Origin: Dryas octopetala
Taxonomy: Eukaryota > Streptophyta > Magnoliopsida > Rosales > Rosaceae
Assembly: GCA_963921425.1 (NCBI GenBank)
Contig: OY992837.1
Coordinates: forward strand, 717,896 to 781,895
Length of the DNA: 64,000 nucleotides
Reading direction: 5' to 3'
Shown: positions 24,525 to 38,105 of the stretch, piece after piece
How positions within the stretch are numbered: the first letter of the stretch is position 1
How the letters are laid out: each line of letters begins with the position of its first letter
Translations under genes and position numbers: made by a program
The notes under the pieces: model-generated
Seen by the model: the letters and a program-made list of their open reading frames with translations, nothing else
What the model was told of the DNA's origin: nothing
Databases searched by the model: none

Positions 24525-27500
24525 ATGAACCACCACCACCAGCACCACAACCAACACCACCTCCACAACAGTCATGGTTCTAATAAGAAAATGGTAATGA
24601 TGGACTCCCACCCTTCCCAACCCGGAAGGTCCCCCAGCAGATCCAATTCCATACCCGACCCGAATTCCAGCACCAGCCAGAGCCTCTCGTCCATCCTCAA
24701 CAACCCCAATGCCTCCGACTCCTCCACCTGGGTCGGGTGGTGGTCCTCCTCCACCGCCGTCGCCCCGCCTGAATTCTCACCCCTTGTACCCAAATCCGCA
24801 TCCGACACCGCTACCCGATCCGACTTCAACCCCTACGTGGCCTCCATCTCCGATCACTACCACCGCTTCGAGGACATAATCAACCACGTCAAGAAAGAGA
24901 ACCTGGACGTGGACTCCATCGGCGGCCAAGGCGAAGCCCTCGTCGCGTGTCTGCGAGAAGTCCCCGCCCTGTATTTCAAAGAAGACTTCGCCTTGGAAGA
25001 CGGCGCGACGTTCAAGTCGGCGTGCCCGTTCTCGAACGTGTCGGAGAATTTGGTGCTGCAGGAGAAGCTCTCACATTACTTGGACGTGGTGGAGCTTCAC
25101 TTGGTCAAGGAGATCTCGCTGCGCTCCAACTCCTTCTTCGAGGCCCAGGGGCAGTTGCAGGACTTGAATGTCAAGATCGTCGAGGGGTGTAGTCGGATTC
25201 GCGAGCTCAAGGAGACTATATTGCTCTTGGATGTCGATTTGGTCGAGTCTGCAAGGCAGATTCAGGAATTGAATGTCACCAGGAGCAACTTGTTGGCTCT
25301 TCAACAGAAATTGAGGCTCATATTGTATGTCAATCAAGCTCTTTCTGCGCTTAAACTGGTATGCTATTCGATTGCGCTTTGAATTATTATTACTTTCGTT
25401 CTTTTTTATCACTTCGGTTTAGTAGTGGATTGAATTTTTCATGTTTTTTCTAATTGGTAGCTGTATGGTCTAGAATTCTAGTGTTTGCTTTGTTTTACTT
25501 GCCGTTTAGAACTTGATGTTTGATATATCTAGATGGCACTATAAAATGGCAATTGCCAATTTGTTATGTTCATATGTAACTTTCTTCTTAGTCAATTGCC
25601 AATTGGTTCCTAGGATAAGAGCCAACTGAAAGCTCTGATATGTGATTGGTGACATCTGAAAATATGGTTAAATGGGTTAATGTTAAGTTTTGCCGTTCAT
25701 CCCTTTCTTTGTTGTTGTACTAGTACTTAAATATACTCCATACAAGATCTTCTGTTGTAATATTACCCCCTAACCTTTTGATGGATTTTTAGAAGAATTC
25801 ATGGCTTCAAACTAGAAATAAGATAATATGAAATAGACTTTAGTTGCCTAGTTTATGATTTTCTTTTAGGTCTTCTTATTCGAAATGCTCATGATTCTTC
25901 ATCTGAGGAGTTAAGCAAAAACTTATGTGGTTATTACTATAGGTTGCAACTTTTGTGATATAAGTTGATCTACTTTTTCTGTCATACAGCTTGTTGCCTC
26001 TGCAGATTGTGCGGGAGGTTTGGATATCACAGACGATTTGCAGCATTTGCTGGTATTATTTATTTACCTTTTTTTTTTTTTTTTTTAATTCTGCCTCCCA
26101 CTGAAACTAGTGTTTTAAAAAAAGGAAGAATACAATCTACTGGACTTCAATTTCCATGCAACTTATTGGTGTTTATATGTGTTTAATAGGATGGGGATGA
26201 GCTTACTGGTCTACATTGCTTTCATCACCTCAGGGATCATGTAGCAGCTTCAATAGAATCCATAAACAGGTATAGTTTCCCGTTATTGTGACATTAGTTA
26301 TGAAGAAATGAGAGACACCATTTGCGTTGATTTTTAACGTCTTCTATTCCGCTCCTCACTAATTGCTTTGTCTTTTTTCCATCTAATTATGTCTTGGTGT
26401 GTGAATTTGGGACTGGGCTTGGCATTTTTTAATTCCTTTCTTCTGAGAATCTGAACCTTGACACAATGATTAGCAGTATTTGTGTTGCAATCTGATCTTT
26501 TGGAAACGATATGCTTTGCTGAATTCAGTTTGACCGAGTTAGATGATCAAAATATTGCTTGATTTCAACCTAAATAAACATTTTGTGTCTTTCAGATGGA
26601 AATAAACTGATATAAGGCATGTTTATAGTAACTTATTAAATTTATTCTTGTAGCATTCTTTCTGCAGAATTTATGCGTGCTTCAATACACGATGCTGGAG
26701 ATACAGATGTTATAATTATATCCAGAGCGAAAGCAAGGGCATCCATTCTCATGAATGGAGAAGATGGTGAAGTAAGCTCAATTGTGTACAGTTTTTACTG
26801 CCCTGTGGCTGCTTCACTTTAAGTCATTTTCCTTTATTGTGGATTCTATATGTGAATCGATTACTGGTATTTTTATGTTAGCAGGTTAAGTTGGATGATG
26901 AAGAAACCTCCAATTTTCAAGATCGTCTTCTTCCTGTCATCATTGGATTGCTTAGAACTGTGAGTAACTATGGGTTTTTTTGGGCTGTTAAACAGTGAGT
27001 AATTATTTACGGAGGTTATTGCATAAATTTGTTCATGTCTGGGAAACTACAGAGTTACAGCAAGAAAAGAGAGGGAAAGAAGTTTATGTTTTGACCTTGG
27101 AAAAATGTGCAATATAATATAGAAATTATTTATTGTGTTGTGTGAATTATGGGTAGCTTAGGTGGGGCTTGCAAGATTTCTTTGAATGAATAATCTTCAC
27201 CTGACTAAATGTTGTTTATGGGTTTAACTTTTAGTTGGTCTTTGCATGCCATTCTTGATTGTGTGAATGCACACTTGTGCAGTGTGAGGTTGTGCCATAG
27301 TTCATATATTTGATGCTTATGTAAGTTTTTGTATGTTTCTGTAATATCATCAAAATTATCAAATTCAGAAGTATTTCTAGCAATCAAAATTGTTTAACCA
27401 TGGTATTCTTTGTCAAACCAATTTTTTTTCCCTTCTACTCACTGTTCTGATTTCTGACGGGATGGAATTGTTTCCTTTCTGTGATCAGTGAGTATGAACT

Positions 27501-30500
27501 TTAAATGATCTTTTTAAGTATATGTTTGATGGTATCTTTTTTACTTTCAGGCCAAGCTGCCTTCTGTGTTGAGGCTATATCGTGACCAACTTACTGCTGA
27601 CATGAAGACTGCTATTAAGAATGCGGTTGCAGAGCTGCTTCCTATTCTTGTTTCCCGACCTCTGGAGTCAGATTTTACACCTGGGGAGCGAGTAGTAGAT
27701 GCAGATGGTGAGAAATGCTTCACGATGCTTCTCTTTTATGCACATGACTGAAAAATTTGCTAGTAAAAATTAATATGTTTATGTTCTGCATGATCAAATT
27801 TGGTGCCCCGTTGTTTCAGACAAATTTTCTTCTTTGCTTATCTAATATGTACGGTTTCTTTGATCTTTTAACACATGGTGATTTAGGTATTGGTGCATCA
27901 CTTGCAAGCAAGTTGAGGAGCCTGTCATCTGAAAGCTTTGTTCAACTTTTAAGTGCTATTTTTCTGATTGTAAGGGTATGTGTACTAGACTATTCTTGCT
28001 TTATTTTCGAGACATAGCGTTTTTCTTTTTCGACTGACTATAATTTCTCTGTTGAATTCCCAGTATACTCACTGTTCATTTGATTATGGTGTGGTTTAAG
28101 TTAAATTATATGTTTCTAATGAATGACAATGATTAGGGCTGCAAACAAGTTTTTCTCCTTCATAAGGCTCAGCTTGAGAATAGATTTAGCTTGGGGTTGT
28201 GTTTTATGCATAATAATCAATCTGCGCAACTACAAGTTTCTCTTTTTTTGAGTTGCTGTTTACAGTTTCTAGTGCTGCATAAACTAATCTAAGTTTTTTT
28301 TCTAAACCAAACTCTTGTCATTACACTATATTTGTCCTTTAATCCTAAATTTATTTTTTTTCTCGCACCATTCTTTAGTATGAAGCACATAATGTTGCCT
28401 GTTCTTGTAATTATTCAGCAACCTGAGGCAGTTGAAGCACTTGCATATATTTTCTCTAGCCTAACATGTCTAAAGAAATGATAGACAGGTTTTCTCTGTC
28501 TACATTTTGGAGACTCCTACTCCAATTTAAATGTTCTGAGCCTACAAGTTGAAGTCATTTGGGAGAGACTTACGGATATTTTCTCTAACCCTAACATCTC
28601 TAAAAGAAATGATAAACAGTTTGCCTCTCTGTCTACATCTTGGAGACTTCTACTTTGACTTAAATGTTTGAGTCTCAGTCAAATTCATTTGAGAGCATTA
28701 GGGACAATCAGTTTTAATGGTTGCGGTATTTGATTTGTTTTTAGGTTGCTTTTAAGTTGTATAATTAGATGCCATATAAGCTGTATTTATGCATGATAAT
28801 TATGTGAGCTTCCTCTAAGTTCTTGTCTATTTTCTTTCAGCCTTAACCACTATTTGAGTGTGATGTCATATGATTTATTTTAGTGAATGCAGGCACATCT
28901 AGTGCGGGCTGCTGAAGTGAAAAAGGCCATCGAGTGGATTATGTGCAACCTTGATGGTCACTATGCAGCTGATTCAGTTGCTGCTGCAATTGCTGTTGGT
29001 GCCGCGGCTGCAGAAACAGCTCAAGAGAATGATGGTCAAGGTGGTTTGCTTCTGCCATATTCACCTCAGAGAGTTGCTGCAAAGGTTCTTTCATTTCAAG
29101 GAAAAGCAAATGATGCAGCAAGTCCTTCAAGCATTTCTAAAAATTTTAGGTGAACTCTCCTCTCTTGATCGTGTTAATTCTTTCATGTTACTCTTGTTTC
29201 CTTTGCTGCCTAAAATTTTCCCATGCTGGAAAACACTGTTTGTCATTTAATTTTAAGATTTAGGGTTCATTATTATTTGGTGGGTACGGCTCAAAATTTT
29301 GGCTCTTTCCAGATAAAATATCTGAATGTGCCACTGTTGAATGTGCCACTGTATGGTTTTTTATGTATCATAGTAATGCTTATTGCGGCTTGCTATGGTG
29401 GTGTCAAGATGGGTTTAGGATACCATCTCTCAATTGGTCATCCCATCGAAGTTCTTTCAAATTCAGAATAGGTGGTTTTATACCATCAGTCTGTTTAATT
29501 TTAAAGGTTTAGTTTTGATCTGTTCCGATTTTGAAATGTTGCCAAAAGTATGCAATATTCTGAAACAATGCGATTCTAAACAGAGCTGATGTGTTACGAG
29601 AAAACACAGAAGCCGTTGTTGCAGCATGTGATGCTGCTCAGGGAAGATGGGCAAAGCTACTTGGGGTTCGTGCTCTTCTTCATCCTAAGTTGAGATTGCA
29701 GGAGTTCTTGAGCATATATAACATTACCCAAGAGTTTATAACTGCTACAGAGAAGGTAATCTTCTTTGTATTTTTTTCTTTCCCTTTTGTTTCCTTTTCC
29801 ATTTTATAACTTTTAGTTTTATAAACAATGCTTATGTCTGTGATGCCATTTTGTGCCAACATAAACAGATTGGGGGAAGGCCGGGATTTAGCATTAGGGG
29901 AACACTACAGTCACAGGCCAAAGCCTTCATCGATTTTCAGCATGAATCTCGAGTTCGTTTCTAATTGCGCATACTTACATTTAGTTCCTATTGCACCTGG
30001 TATGTTACTTTGAGCTAATTGTTTTTTATTTTTTCATGGTTGTTGTAGATGACAAAAATTAAGGCAGTTCTTGACCAAGAAACTTGGGTGGAAGTAGATG
30101 TTCCTGATGAATTTCAGGTTATTGTCACTTCACTATTTTGTTCTGAAGCATTGGTATCCGAGGACCTGGATGCTGTCCAAGGTATTACGGAAGCAAGTTA
30201 CAGTGAGGTGGCCACAAGTAGTACTAGTTTACATGTAGCAGATACTGGACCATCAATTGCCGAACAGCAATTTAAGCAGGCTGATTCTAGTGAATTATCT
30301 ACGGATGTGACTGCAAAGGAGAAGTCTACACCCAATGCTGATGGAGTTGAAAAAAATAAGGCTGATGTAACAAATTCTGTGGTTCAAAATAACCATAGCA
30401 ACATGAAGGAGCGGGGAAAATCAACCTCTCAAACCCTTTCATACAAAGGTGTTGGTTTTCACATGGTAAACTGGTTAGTTACTTTTTTTTAAAAAAATTT

Positions 30501-33073
30501 TAATTTATTCTTTATTATTTTCATTGAAAGTTCTCAGATTTGGATATGGTGCGTAGGATTTAAATGGAGGTGTTATAATAGTCCGAGCTGATTTCTGCTA
30601 TATGTTTTCTGATAGTGTTTGTGTTAAACTAATGCTGATTTACGGTATTTGGAGTTTCGTTTGCACTCTTTTTTCCCTCATTGAGGAAATTATTAATATT
30701 TTTTTCCAATAATTAAAAGAACTTTTGTATTTTTCCTTGTATTTTTTTGTTATAAGCCTTTAATTCAATTTTTTCCCTTGTATTTTTCCTCCAGTGGCTT
30801 GATATTGATGAAGATGTTGTCAGAGTACATTGATATGAACAATTTTTTTCCAACACTGTCCTCAGAAGTTATTCACCGTATTGTAGAAATTTTGAAATTT
30901 TTCAATACAAGAACGTGCCAGCTTGTTCTTGGTGCTGGGGCCATGCAGGTACTAAATTTCTCTCAGTAATTGGTTGATATTGCCTTTACAAACTATGTAA
31001 TATGAAACTGACACACAGAATCCCCAAAAGGGTTATGCAACTTTTTTTTATTATATATCTACCGTGCTATATGTACATGTAACTGACCATTTTCACTGAT
31101 TTTATTTGCAATTTTCTGTCTTCAGCCTAGAAAACCTAGTGATTATTATAAGCTTCCACAAATATTTTTTTAGGACCTGATTTATGTACCTTGCATAAAT
31201 TTTATTTCGATGTTTTTGGTTACATTTTCTGTTATATCGGAGTCATTGTTGTAGCTTTTTGATAGATCATATGTGGTTTTGCAGGTATCTGGTTTAAAGT
31301 CTATCACTTCTAAACACTTGGCCTTGGCAAGTCAAGTCATCAGTTTTACATATGCTATTATTCCTGGTAGGTAATTCTAACTGAATAATTTATTCCCTAA
31401 AAATTGATGTTGTAGTACCAAAAAACAAATTGTTGTTGCTGCTTTACGGATTGTATTTCATATATATATATATATATATATATTTGTATACAGTTTCTAC
31501 TTTGACCACGGAGCTTTTGAGTAATATGGTGATTTTATTCTTTCTTTGCTGCAAGAACTCAGGCAAATTCTTTTTCTAAAAGTACCCGAGACAAGAAAGG
31601 CAATGTTGCTATCTGAAATTGATCGAGTAGCTCAGGTTTGTGTTTTTACACTGGGAAACATTTTAAACATTGTCATGGTTCCGTATTGTTTATTTCAGTT
31701 TTTTATATCTTTTCTTTTTTATCCCCATTTTTGGAAAGTGAGTTAGGGACTGCCATATGAACATCCTGATGCTTGTGTTCTTGTTCATTGAACTTTCCTG
31801 TTGCTAGTTGGGGGCTTGTTTTGCCATTATAAATTTATTCATTCAATTTAAAACAGGATTATAAGGTTCACAGAGATGAAATACATACGAAGCTGGTCCA
31901 GATCATGAGAGAAAGGTTATTGGTTCATCTACGTGGGTTGCCTCAAATTGTAGAGAGCTGGAATAGACCTGAAGATGCTGACCCACAGCCCAGTCAATTT
32001 GCTCGATCGCTTACCAAGGTAACTGTATTTGTATCACCCTCTTACTATACCTCTTTTAAATGTAAAAGAACTAGTGGTTTCTGGAAATTTCTTTATCTTA
32101 ATTGATCTTTGTGGGCCTCACTGTCCAACTCATTTCCAGGAAGTTGGATACTTGCAACGTGTTCTAACTCGAACTTTACATGAGGTCGATGTTCAAGCAA
32201 TTTTCAGGTTAGGCTCATCTTTAGCATGTGATTAATTCTGAGATTTTGGATACTTGACATGTTTGTTGTTGCCTCTGTACCTCAGTAATTTGTAGTATAA
32301 ATTTGTAGGTGGCCCTTCCAGGGTGTCCTTTGTTTTCTTTTCTTTTTGCTCTTTCCAAGCACTCGTTTACACCAAGATTCTAGTCTTGCATCTGGTGGGT
32401 GTGACATTGGACCTTCAACATACCTTTCTGTTTGGATCAATATAATGAACTTTTCGGTATTAGAGAGCTGTACAAGTTCTATTGAAATAGGAAGTTTTGG
32501 TGCCATATCAGGCCCAAAAATAAGTTACGGTGCTATAAGTTTGGTTGCTATTGTACGATAACATAGGAAAAAAAAAAAAAAGATGCTGCTCAGCAACCTG
32601 GTCAAATACTCATCCTTTTCCTTCCATTGGTTTGCTTGATGTTCTTGCGTTGTCCATCCATATCAGTGTTCATTGGTAATCTGTAAAGACATAATTTGAT
32701 TGGGGGAGCAATTTGTGCTCAAATTGAAACTCAATCTTGCAACTCATTGATTACTGTGGTCTGTAATTTTCAGGCAAGTGATTTTAATCTTCCATTCACA
32801 AATTTCAGAAGCATTTTCACACTTAGAGGTCAGCACACCACAAGCCATGGACAGGTACTACCTTTTCATTTTTTTCTCCTTGTGTGCATACTAGCTATCA
32901 GAACTCTTTAATGAAACAGCATTCCACTTTCTACCAGGCTGCACCGGGATGTTAAACACATTCTTGGATGTATTCGATCTTTACCTTCTGATAAAGTGAG
33001 TGAATCTGGTATACCGAACTGGGGTCAGCTGGATGAATTCTTGGTGCAGAGATTTGGGGCGGAAGCTGGTTAA
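24525..33073 (+). CDS. VPS54: Vacuolar protein sorting-associated protein 54 (GARP complex)
   Basis: VPS54 is the largest subunit of the GARP tethering complex, which captures endosome-derived vesicles at the trans-Golgi. Eighteen exons join in frame: 24525-25358, 25990-26052, 26190-26269, 26654-26771, 26885-26959, 27551-27707, 27887-27975, 28893-29149, 29584-29755, 29869-29952, 30049-30473, 30795-30948, 31285-31366, 31556-31635, 31857-32018, 32140-32207, 32774-32854, 32938-33073. This gives 1,038 residues, near the usual plant length. Marker segments are SLSSILNNPNASDSSTWVGWW, the FNPYVASISDHYHRFEDI block, the helical tether part QGQLQDLNVKIVEGCSRIREL, the C-terminal Vps54 domain (exons 30795-32018), and the end GQLDEFLVQRFGAEAG. 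The start at 24525 adds a His/Asn-rich leader; the ATG at 24591 (MVMMDSHPS) is an alternative. No breaks seen. Confidence 0.95.
28441..28690. repeat. Degenerate 130-bp tandem duplication in a VPS54 intron
   Basis: Two copies share tattttctctar-cctaacat-tctaaa-gaaatgata and later tctctgtctacat-ttggagact-ctact. They start near 28448 and 28575. The copies are diverged and therefore old. Confidence 0.7.
31461..31483. repeat. (TA)n microsatellite in a VPS54 intron
   Basis: A pure TA run of about 23 bp. Confidence 0.95.
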
Positions 33074-34162
33074 ATGTTGTTGTAAAATAGAAAATCAGTT
33101 GCTTCCTTGGAGATGGCTAATCAGATTTGAGGATGTCAGAACCAATTTCGGTCTATTCATTTCCCTTGTACAATTTGATGAAGGTAATAACTTTAGGGGC
33201 ATATAGTCACTATGCAGGGTGTCAAGTTATGTGCGCTGCATGAATTACATTTCTCTCGTTGCATGAATTGTTAAAAAGGTAGGAGAATAAAGTCATGCAT
33301 CTCTCTCTCTCTCTCAGCTCTCTCAGTTCTCTCTCACTATTTTATTTTGCTTACTGGATGACTTTCTTTTCCAGGTTTTGCATTTTTTCTGAGATGTATA
33401 AAGTCGTGTATCAGATCCAAATATTGTGACAAGAAGGTTGTTGAAACCAGAATTTTTTCTGTACCAGTCACACTTGAATTACAATTTGTATTTACTAGGA
33501 CTCAATGTTTTGTTCCCATGATTGTAGTTTTGGGTTAAAGATGAAACCGATTGATATTTTTTTTTATTTAGTGAAGGGATAAGTAAAGCAGTATCAGCTT
33601 TTGAGTTCTCAAGTTCCGGGGCCTGAATCACATCTAATTGTACCAATGCTTGAGTTGATGCATAAATGTTTTTCATAAATAGTAAATAAGAGCTTATTTT
33701 TTTCTTGTACATTGTCTCTTAGGATGGAATATCTTTATCTCCCAGCTTTATCTTTTAACAAACAATAAAGACAAATTTTTGTTGGGCACTGCTCTCTTTA
33801 TTTAAGTTGATTCATAGGTAAATGGGAAAAATGAAAATATTATTGCTTCCTCTTTACTACTATACATAAAAACACCAAAACCCCCCCTTAAAAGGGGGTC
33901 ACGTCCAACTCACGTGATTTAATGAAATGAAAAATGTGACAGAAGCTGTCTGAGGTTTGATATTGTAGAAAATTTTAAATTAAGTTGGTAAATTGGCATA
34001 ATTTTTTTTATTAGGTGATGAAGAGAGATTGAAATTAAATTTCAAAATGCAGATGCAAGAAAGTTTATATTTTTTATGATTTGCTTGGCCAGAATCAAAA
34101 TTTGTGGTACGACTTGAAAATAAAACTAAAATTAAAACAAAACAAAATAAAACAAAAAGTTT
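33074..34162. other. VPS54 3' flank
   Basis: It holds the likely 3' UTR, a short CT-rich run at about 33299-33335, and AT-rich spacer. No gene was recognised. Confidence 0.5.
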
Positions 34163-34673
34163 GATTAATTTCAATTCAGTATTTCAAGTTTACTTCAATT
34201 TAGTACCTCATGTTTAAAATCTTGTAATGTCATACCTTATCTTTTCAATTTATTGCAATGTTATACCTCCGTCGGTATGATTATTAAGAGATCTGTTAAA
34301 AGTTGATGTGGCACTTACATGACATTCCCACAATGATGATTAGATACCACGTGATCTGATAATAAGTCATGTTATGCCACGTGGCATAAAAATAATTAAA
34401 AATTTAGAAACATGGCACATCATGCCACATAATTATTTTTAAATCTTTAGAATTTAAATTTTTTTTTATGCCATTAGGCATGACATGTCATGTTGTCAGA
34501 TCACGTGACATCTAGTCAGTAATGTGGGTGTGCCACATCAGCATTTAATAAATTTTTCAACAGTCATACTGACGAAGGTATGACATTGCAACAAATTAAC
34601 ATTGCAAGATTTTAAACATAAGTTACTAAATTGAAATTTGAAGCAAACTTGAAGTACTGAACTGAAATTAACC
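34163..34673. mobile_element. Terminal-inverted-repeat element (MITE/MULE-like), 511 bp
   Basis: The left end (gattaatttcaattcagtat) matches the reverse complement of the right end (ggttaatttcagttcagtac). The two arms stay similar for about 200 bp, including tcataccttcgtc/agtatgac and the central tgccacgtgg-type motifs. There is no ORF. I could not find a clean target duplication, so the family is uncertain. Its arms carry the same ttagtacctca and rtgtggca words as the MULE at 35628-38105. Confidence 0.7.
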
Positions 34674-35627
34674 CTTTTAAATCTAACTGATAGAATTTTT
34701 TTTTATATTTTTAAACGAGTACACAAAATTTAAAGAGTAACTGGCAAGAAAAAAGGAAATTAAATTGGGCCGCATGATTTATCATTGGGCCTGGATTAAA
34801 AGTTGTTGTGCCCTGGTCCATGACTTAATTGTTAAGATTGTTAAAAAGACTTGATCTCTTGTCTCTATACATACATCCGTACTGTTTACTGACAGAAACA
34901 CAAGATTTTGAGTTGGCAGTGAAACATCAGAAAATGCGTGCGTCTAGAGACGGAGGAGAAGGAATTATCAGGCGCGGCAGAGGGAAGGTGCTGGTCCTGC
35001 TGGACCTGCAGGCGTTGCCGGAAGGATGCATAGCCAACGTGATCTCATTGACCACTCCCCCAGATGCCTGCAGACTGTCCTCCGTTTCCAAGACCTTCAG
35101 TTTGACCGCTGAATCCGACGCCGTTTGGGACAACTTCCTTCCGCCTGACGTCCACACCATCCTGTCCACATCCAACCAGTCGTCCCAGCTGCCTTCCAAT
35201 AGCAAGTCCAGGAAGGAGCTTTACCTCGCTCTCTGCCACAACCCAGTACTCATCCACGAGGGCAGGATGGTAAGTTCACTACACCCTCCCTCCGAATAGT
35301 ATAGAATCCTTGAATATATCTCTTATATATGTTGTTGACATGGAACGATCATATTCATATATGCGTGCAGAGCTTTTCAGTGGACAAATGGAGTGGGAAA
35401 AAATGTTACATGATATCTGCAAGGGACCTTTTCATTGTTTGGTCTGATACTCCTCGATATTGGAAGTGGATTTCTCTGCCTGACTCCAGGTCTCTAAAAT
35501 TCTTTCACCCTAATGAAGTTTAATTTGTTTGGTTTTAGTACTTTAATTAGCATTGTATGTAATTAAGTATGTACTTATATAGAATTGATTAAGTATATAT
35601 ATGTTATATGTACATGCAATTAATTAA

Positions 35628-38105
35628 GAGTAAATTACAATTTAATACCTCAATTTTATATATTATTTCAATTTAGTACCCAAACTTTGAAAACTTGCAA
35701 AAAAATATATACCTCAACTTTCAATTTGTGTCAAAATAGTACTTCCGTTAGTTTTTCTGTCAAATAAACTGTTATTTGCTGATGTGGCAGAGATATTTTC
35801 GTCTTTTTACTCATATTTAAAAAATAATAATATTTTTAAAATTTTTGAATAAAAAAAATTTCTTAAAATTAAAAAATTTCTTAAAAATTATTTTTACACA
35901 GCACCCTCTCCCCCTCTCCCCCCTCCCCAATTCCCAGCCCCGTCCCTTCCCGCCCCTACTCCCCACCCAGCCCTCCCCTTCCCACCCCCACCCCCTACCC
36001 AGCCCCTCCCCTCCCCTCCACTCCTCTCTCCTCCCCTCCCCTCCCAGCCCCCACCCAGCTTCTCCCCTCGCCCCAGCCTGCCCCCCTCTCCCCCCCACCC
36101 CTACCCCCAACCCCGTCGCACCCCCTCCCCCTTTCCTTACCCGACCCACCCTCTCCCCCAGCCCCAGTCCCATCGCACCCCCTCCCCCCTACCCCCAGCC
36201 TAGTCGCATCCCCCACCCAGCCACACCTAGCAACAACCTCTTTCCCCCCAACCCAACCCAGCCGGCACCCTCCCCGACCCACCCCCCTTCACCCCACCTT
36301 ATCCAAACCCCAACCCAGCCCCCTCACCCCCCCAACCCTCCCTGCCATTCTCCCCCCAAAATTTTTTTTAGAGCAAATTATCGTAAGTACTTCAATTATA
36401 TAATAATTTTCAACTTAGTACCCCAACTTTGAAAACTTGACAAAAAGTACCTCAACTTTCATTTTGTGTCAAAATAGTACATCCGTTAGTTTTTCTGTCA
36501 AATAAACCGTTATCTGCTGACGTGGCAAGGACATTTTCGTCTTTTTCCCCACATTTAAAAGATAATAATAATTTAGTACCTTAACTATACACTAACTTTT
36601 AATTTAGTACCCCAACTTTGAAAACCTGACAAAAAAGTACCTTAACTTTCATTTTGTGTCAAAATAGTACCTCAATTAGTTTTTCTGTCAAATGAACCGT
36701 TATATGTTGATGTGGCAGAGGTATTTTTCGTCTTTTTTCCCACATTTAAAAGATAATAATATTTTTTAAAACTTTTGAATAAAAAAAATTCTTAAAAAAT
36801 TAAAACTTTTAAAAATTTTAAAAAAAATTGGGGGATGGGTAGGGAGGGTCAGGGTTGGGTAAGGGGGGTGAGGGGGCTGGGTTGGGGAAGGGCTGTATGA
36901 AGGTGTCGGGGAGGGGCTGGTGGTTGGGGGACGGGTGCGACAAGACTGGGTGTGGGGGAGAAGGTGGGTCAGGCAGGGAGAGGCGGAGGGGATGGGTGGG
37001 GGCTGGGGTGGGGTGGGGTGGGGAGGGGTGGCGTGGGGTGGGGTGGGGTGGGGTGGGGATGGGTGGGGGCAGGAAGGGGAGAGGATGGGTGGGGGAGGGC
37101 TGGGTGGGGGCTGGGGTGGGAGAGAAAGGGTGGGTCGGGCAAGGAGAGGGGCTGGCTGAGGGAAAGGGGTGCGACAGGGTAAGGGCTAGGGGGAGGGGGT
37201 GCGACGAGACTGAGGTGGGGGGAGAGTGAGGGTCGGGCAGGGAAAGGGGCTAGGGTGGGGGCTGGCTGGGTGGGGGAAAGGACGGGAAGGGAGGGGGACG
37301 GGGTTGGGACCGAAGGGTGATGTTGCATGGGGCAAGGCTGGGGAAATGAGAAGGTGAAAGGTTTTTATTTTAAGAAATTTTTTTATTTTAATTTTTTTAA
37401 GAAATTTTTTTATTAAAAAGTTTTTTAAAATATTATTATCTTTTAAATGTGGGGAAAAAGATGAAAATATCTCTGCCACGTTAACATATAACGGTTCATT
37501 TGACATAAAAACTAACGGAGGTACTATTTTGACACAAAATAAAAGTTGAGGTACTTTTTTGTCAGGTTTTCAAAGTTAGGGTACTAAATTGAAAGTCAGT
37601 GTATAATTAAGGTACTAAATTGTAATTTGCTCTTTTAAAAATATTATTATATTTTAAATGTGGGGAAAAAAACGAAAATACTCATGCCACGTCAGCAGAT
37701 AACGGTTTATTTGACAGAAAAACTAACGTAGGTACTATTTTGACACAAAATGAAAATTGAGGTATTTTTTGTCAAGTTTTCAAAGTTGGGGTACTAAGTT
37801 GAAAGTCAGTGTATAATTGAGGTACTTATATATAATTTACTTTTTTTTTTTTTTTTTTGAAAGTTTTAATTTTTTTAGAAAATTTTTTTATTCAAAAGTT
37901 TTAAAAATATTATTATTTTTTAAATGTGGATAAAAAGACAAAAATACCTCTGCCACATCAACAGATAACGATTTATTTGACAGAAAAACTAACGGAGGTA
38001 TTATTTTGAGACAAACAGAAAGTTGAGGTAATTTTTTGCAAGTTTTTAAAGTTGAGATACTAAATTAAAACATGTAAAGTTGAGGTACTAAATTGTAATT
38101 TGCTC
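35628..38105. mobile_element. Nested palindromic MULE in intron 2 of PP2-B copy 1
   Basis: The 9-bp direct repeat attaattaa flanks it exactly (35619-35627 and 38106-38114), the Mutator hallmark. The outer inverted ends are gagtaaattacaattta on the left and, complemented, gagcaaattacaattta on the right. Two further pairs of the same terminal sequence lie inside: 36371 with 37840, and 36567 with 37633. The core is a C-rich arm (35900-36360) and a G-rich arm (36830-37345). There is no transposase. The 13291-14586 element has similar ends and the same C-arm/G-arm plan. Confidence 0.88.
36830..37345 (+). other. G-rich arm with many G-runs (potential G-quadruplexes)
   Basis: On the + strand, which is the transcribed sense of PP2-B copy 1, this stretch consists largely of ggggtgggg, gggtgggggg and similar runs. 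The complementary C-rich arm is at 35900-36360. Open frames over both are compositional artefacts rich in G or P. Confidence 0.8.

Noticed and set aside
35817..37506. Proline-rich and glycine-rich ORFs around the PP2-B intron
   Set aside because: They are compositional products of the C-rich and G-rich MULE arms; no domain is present.
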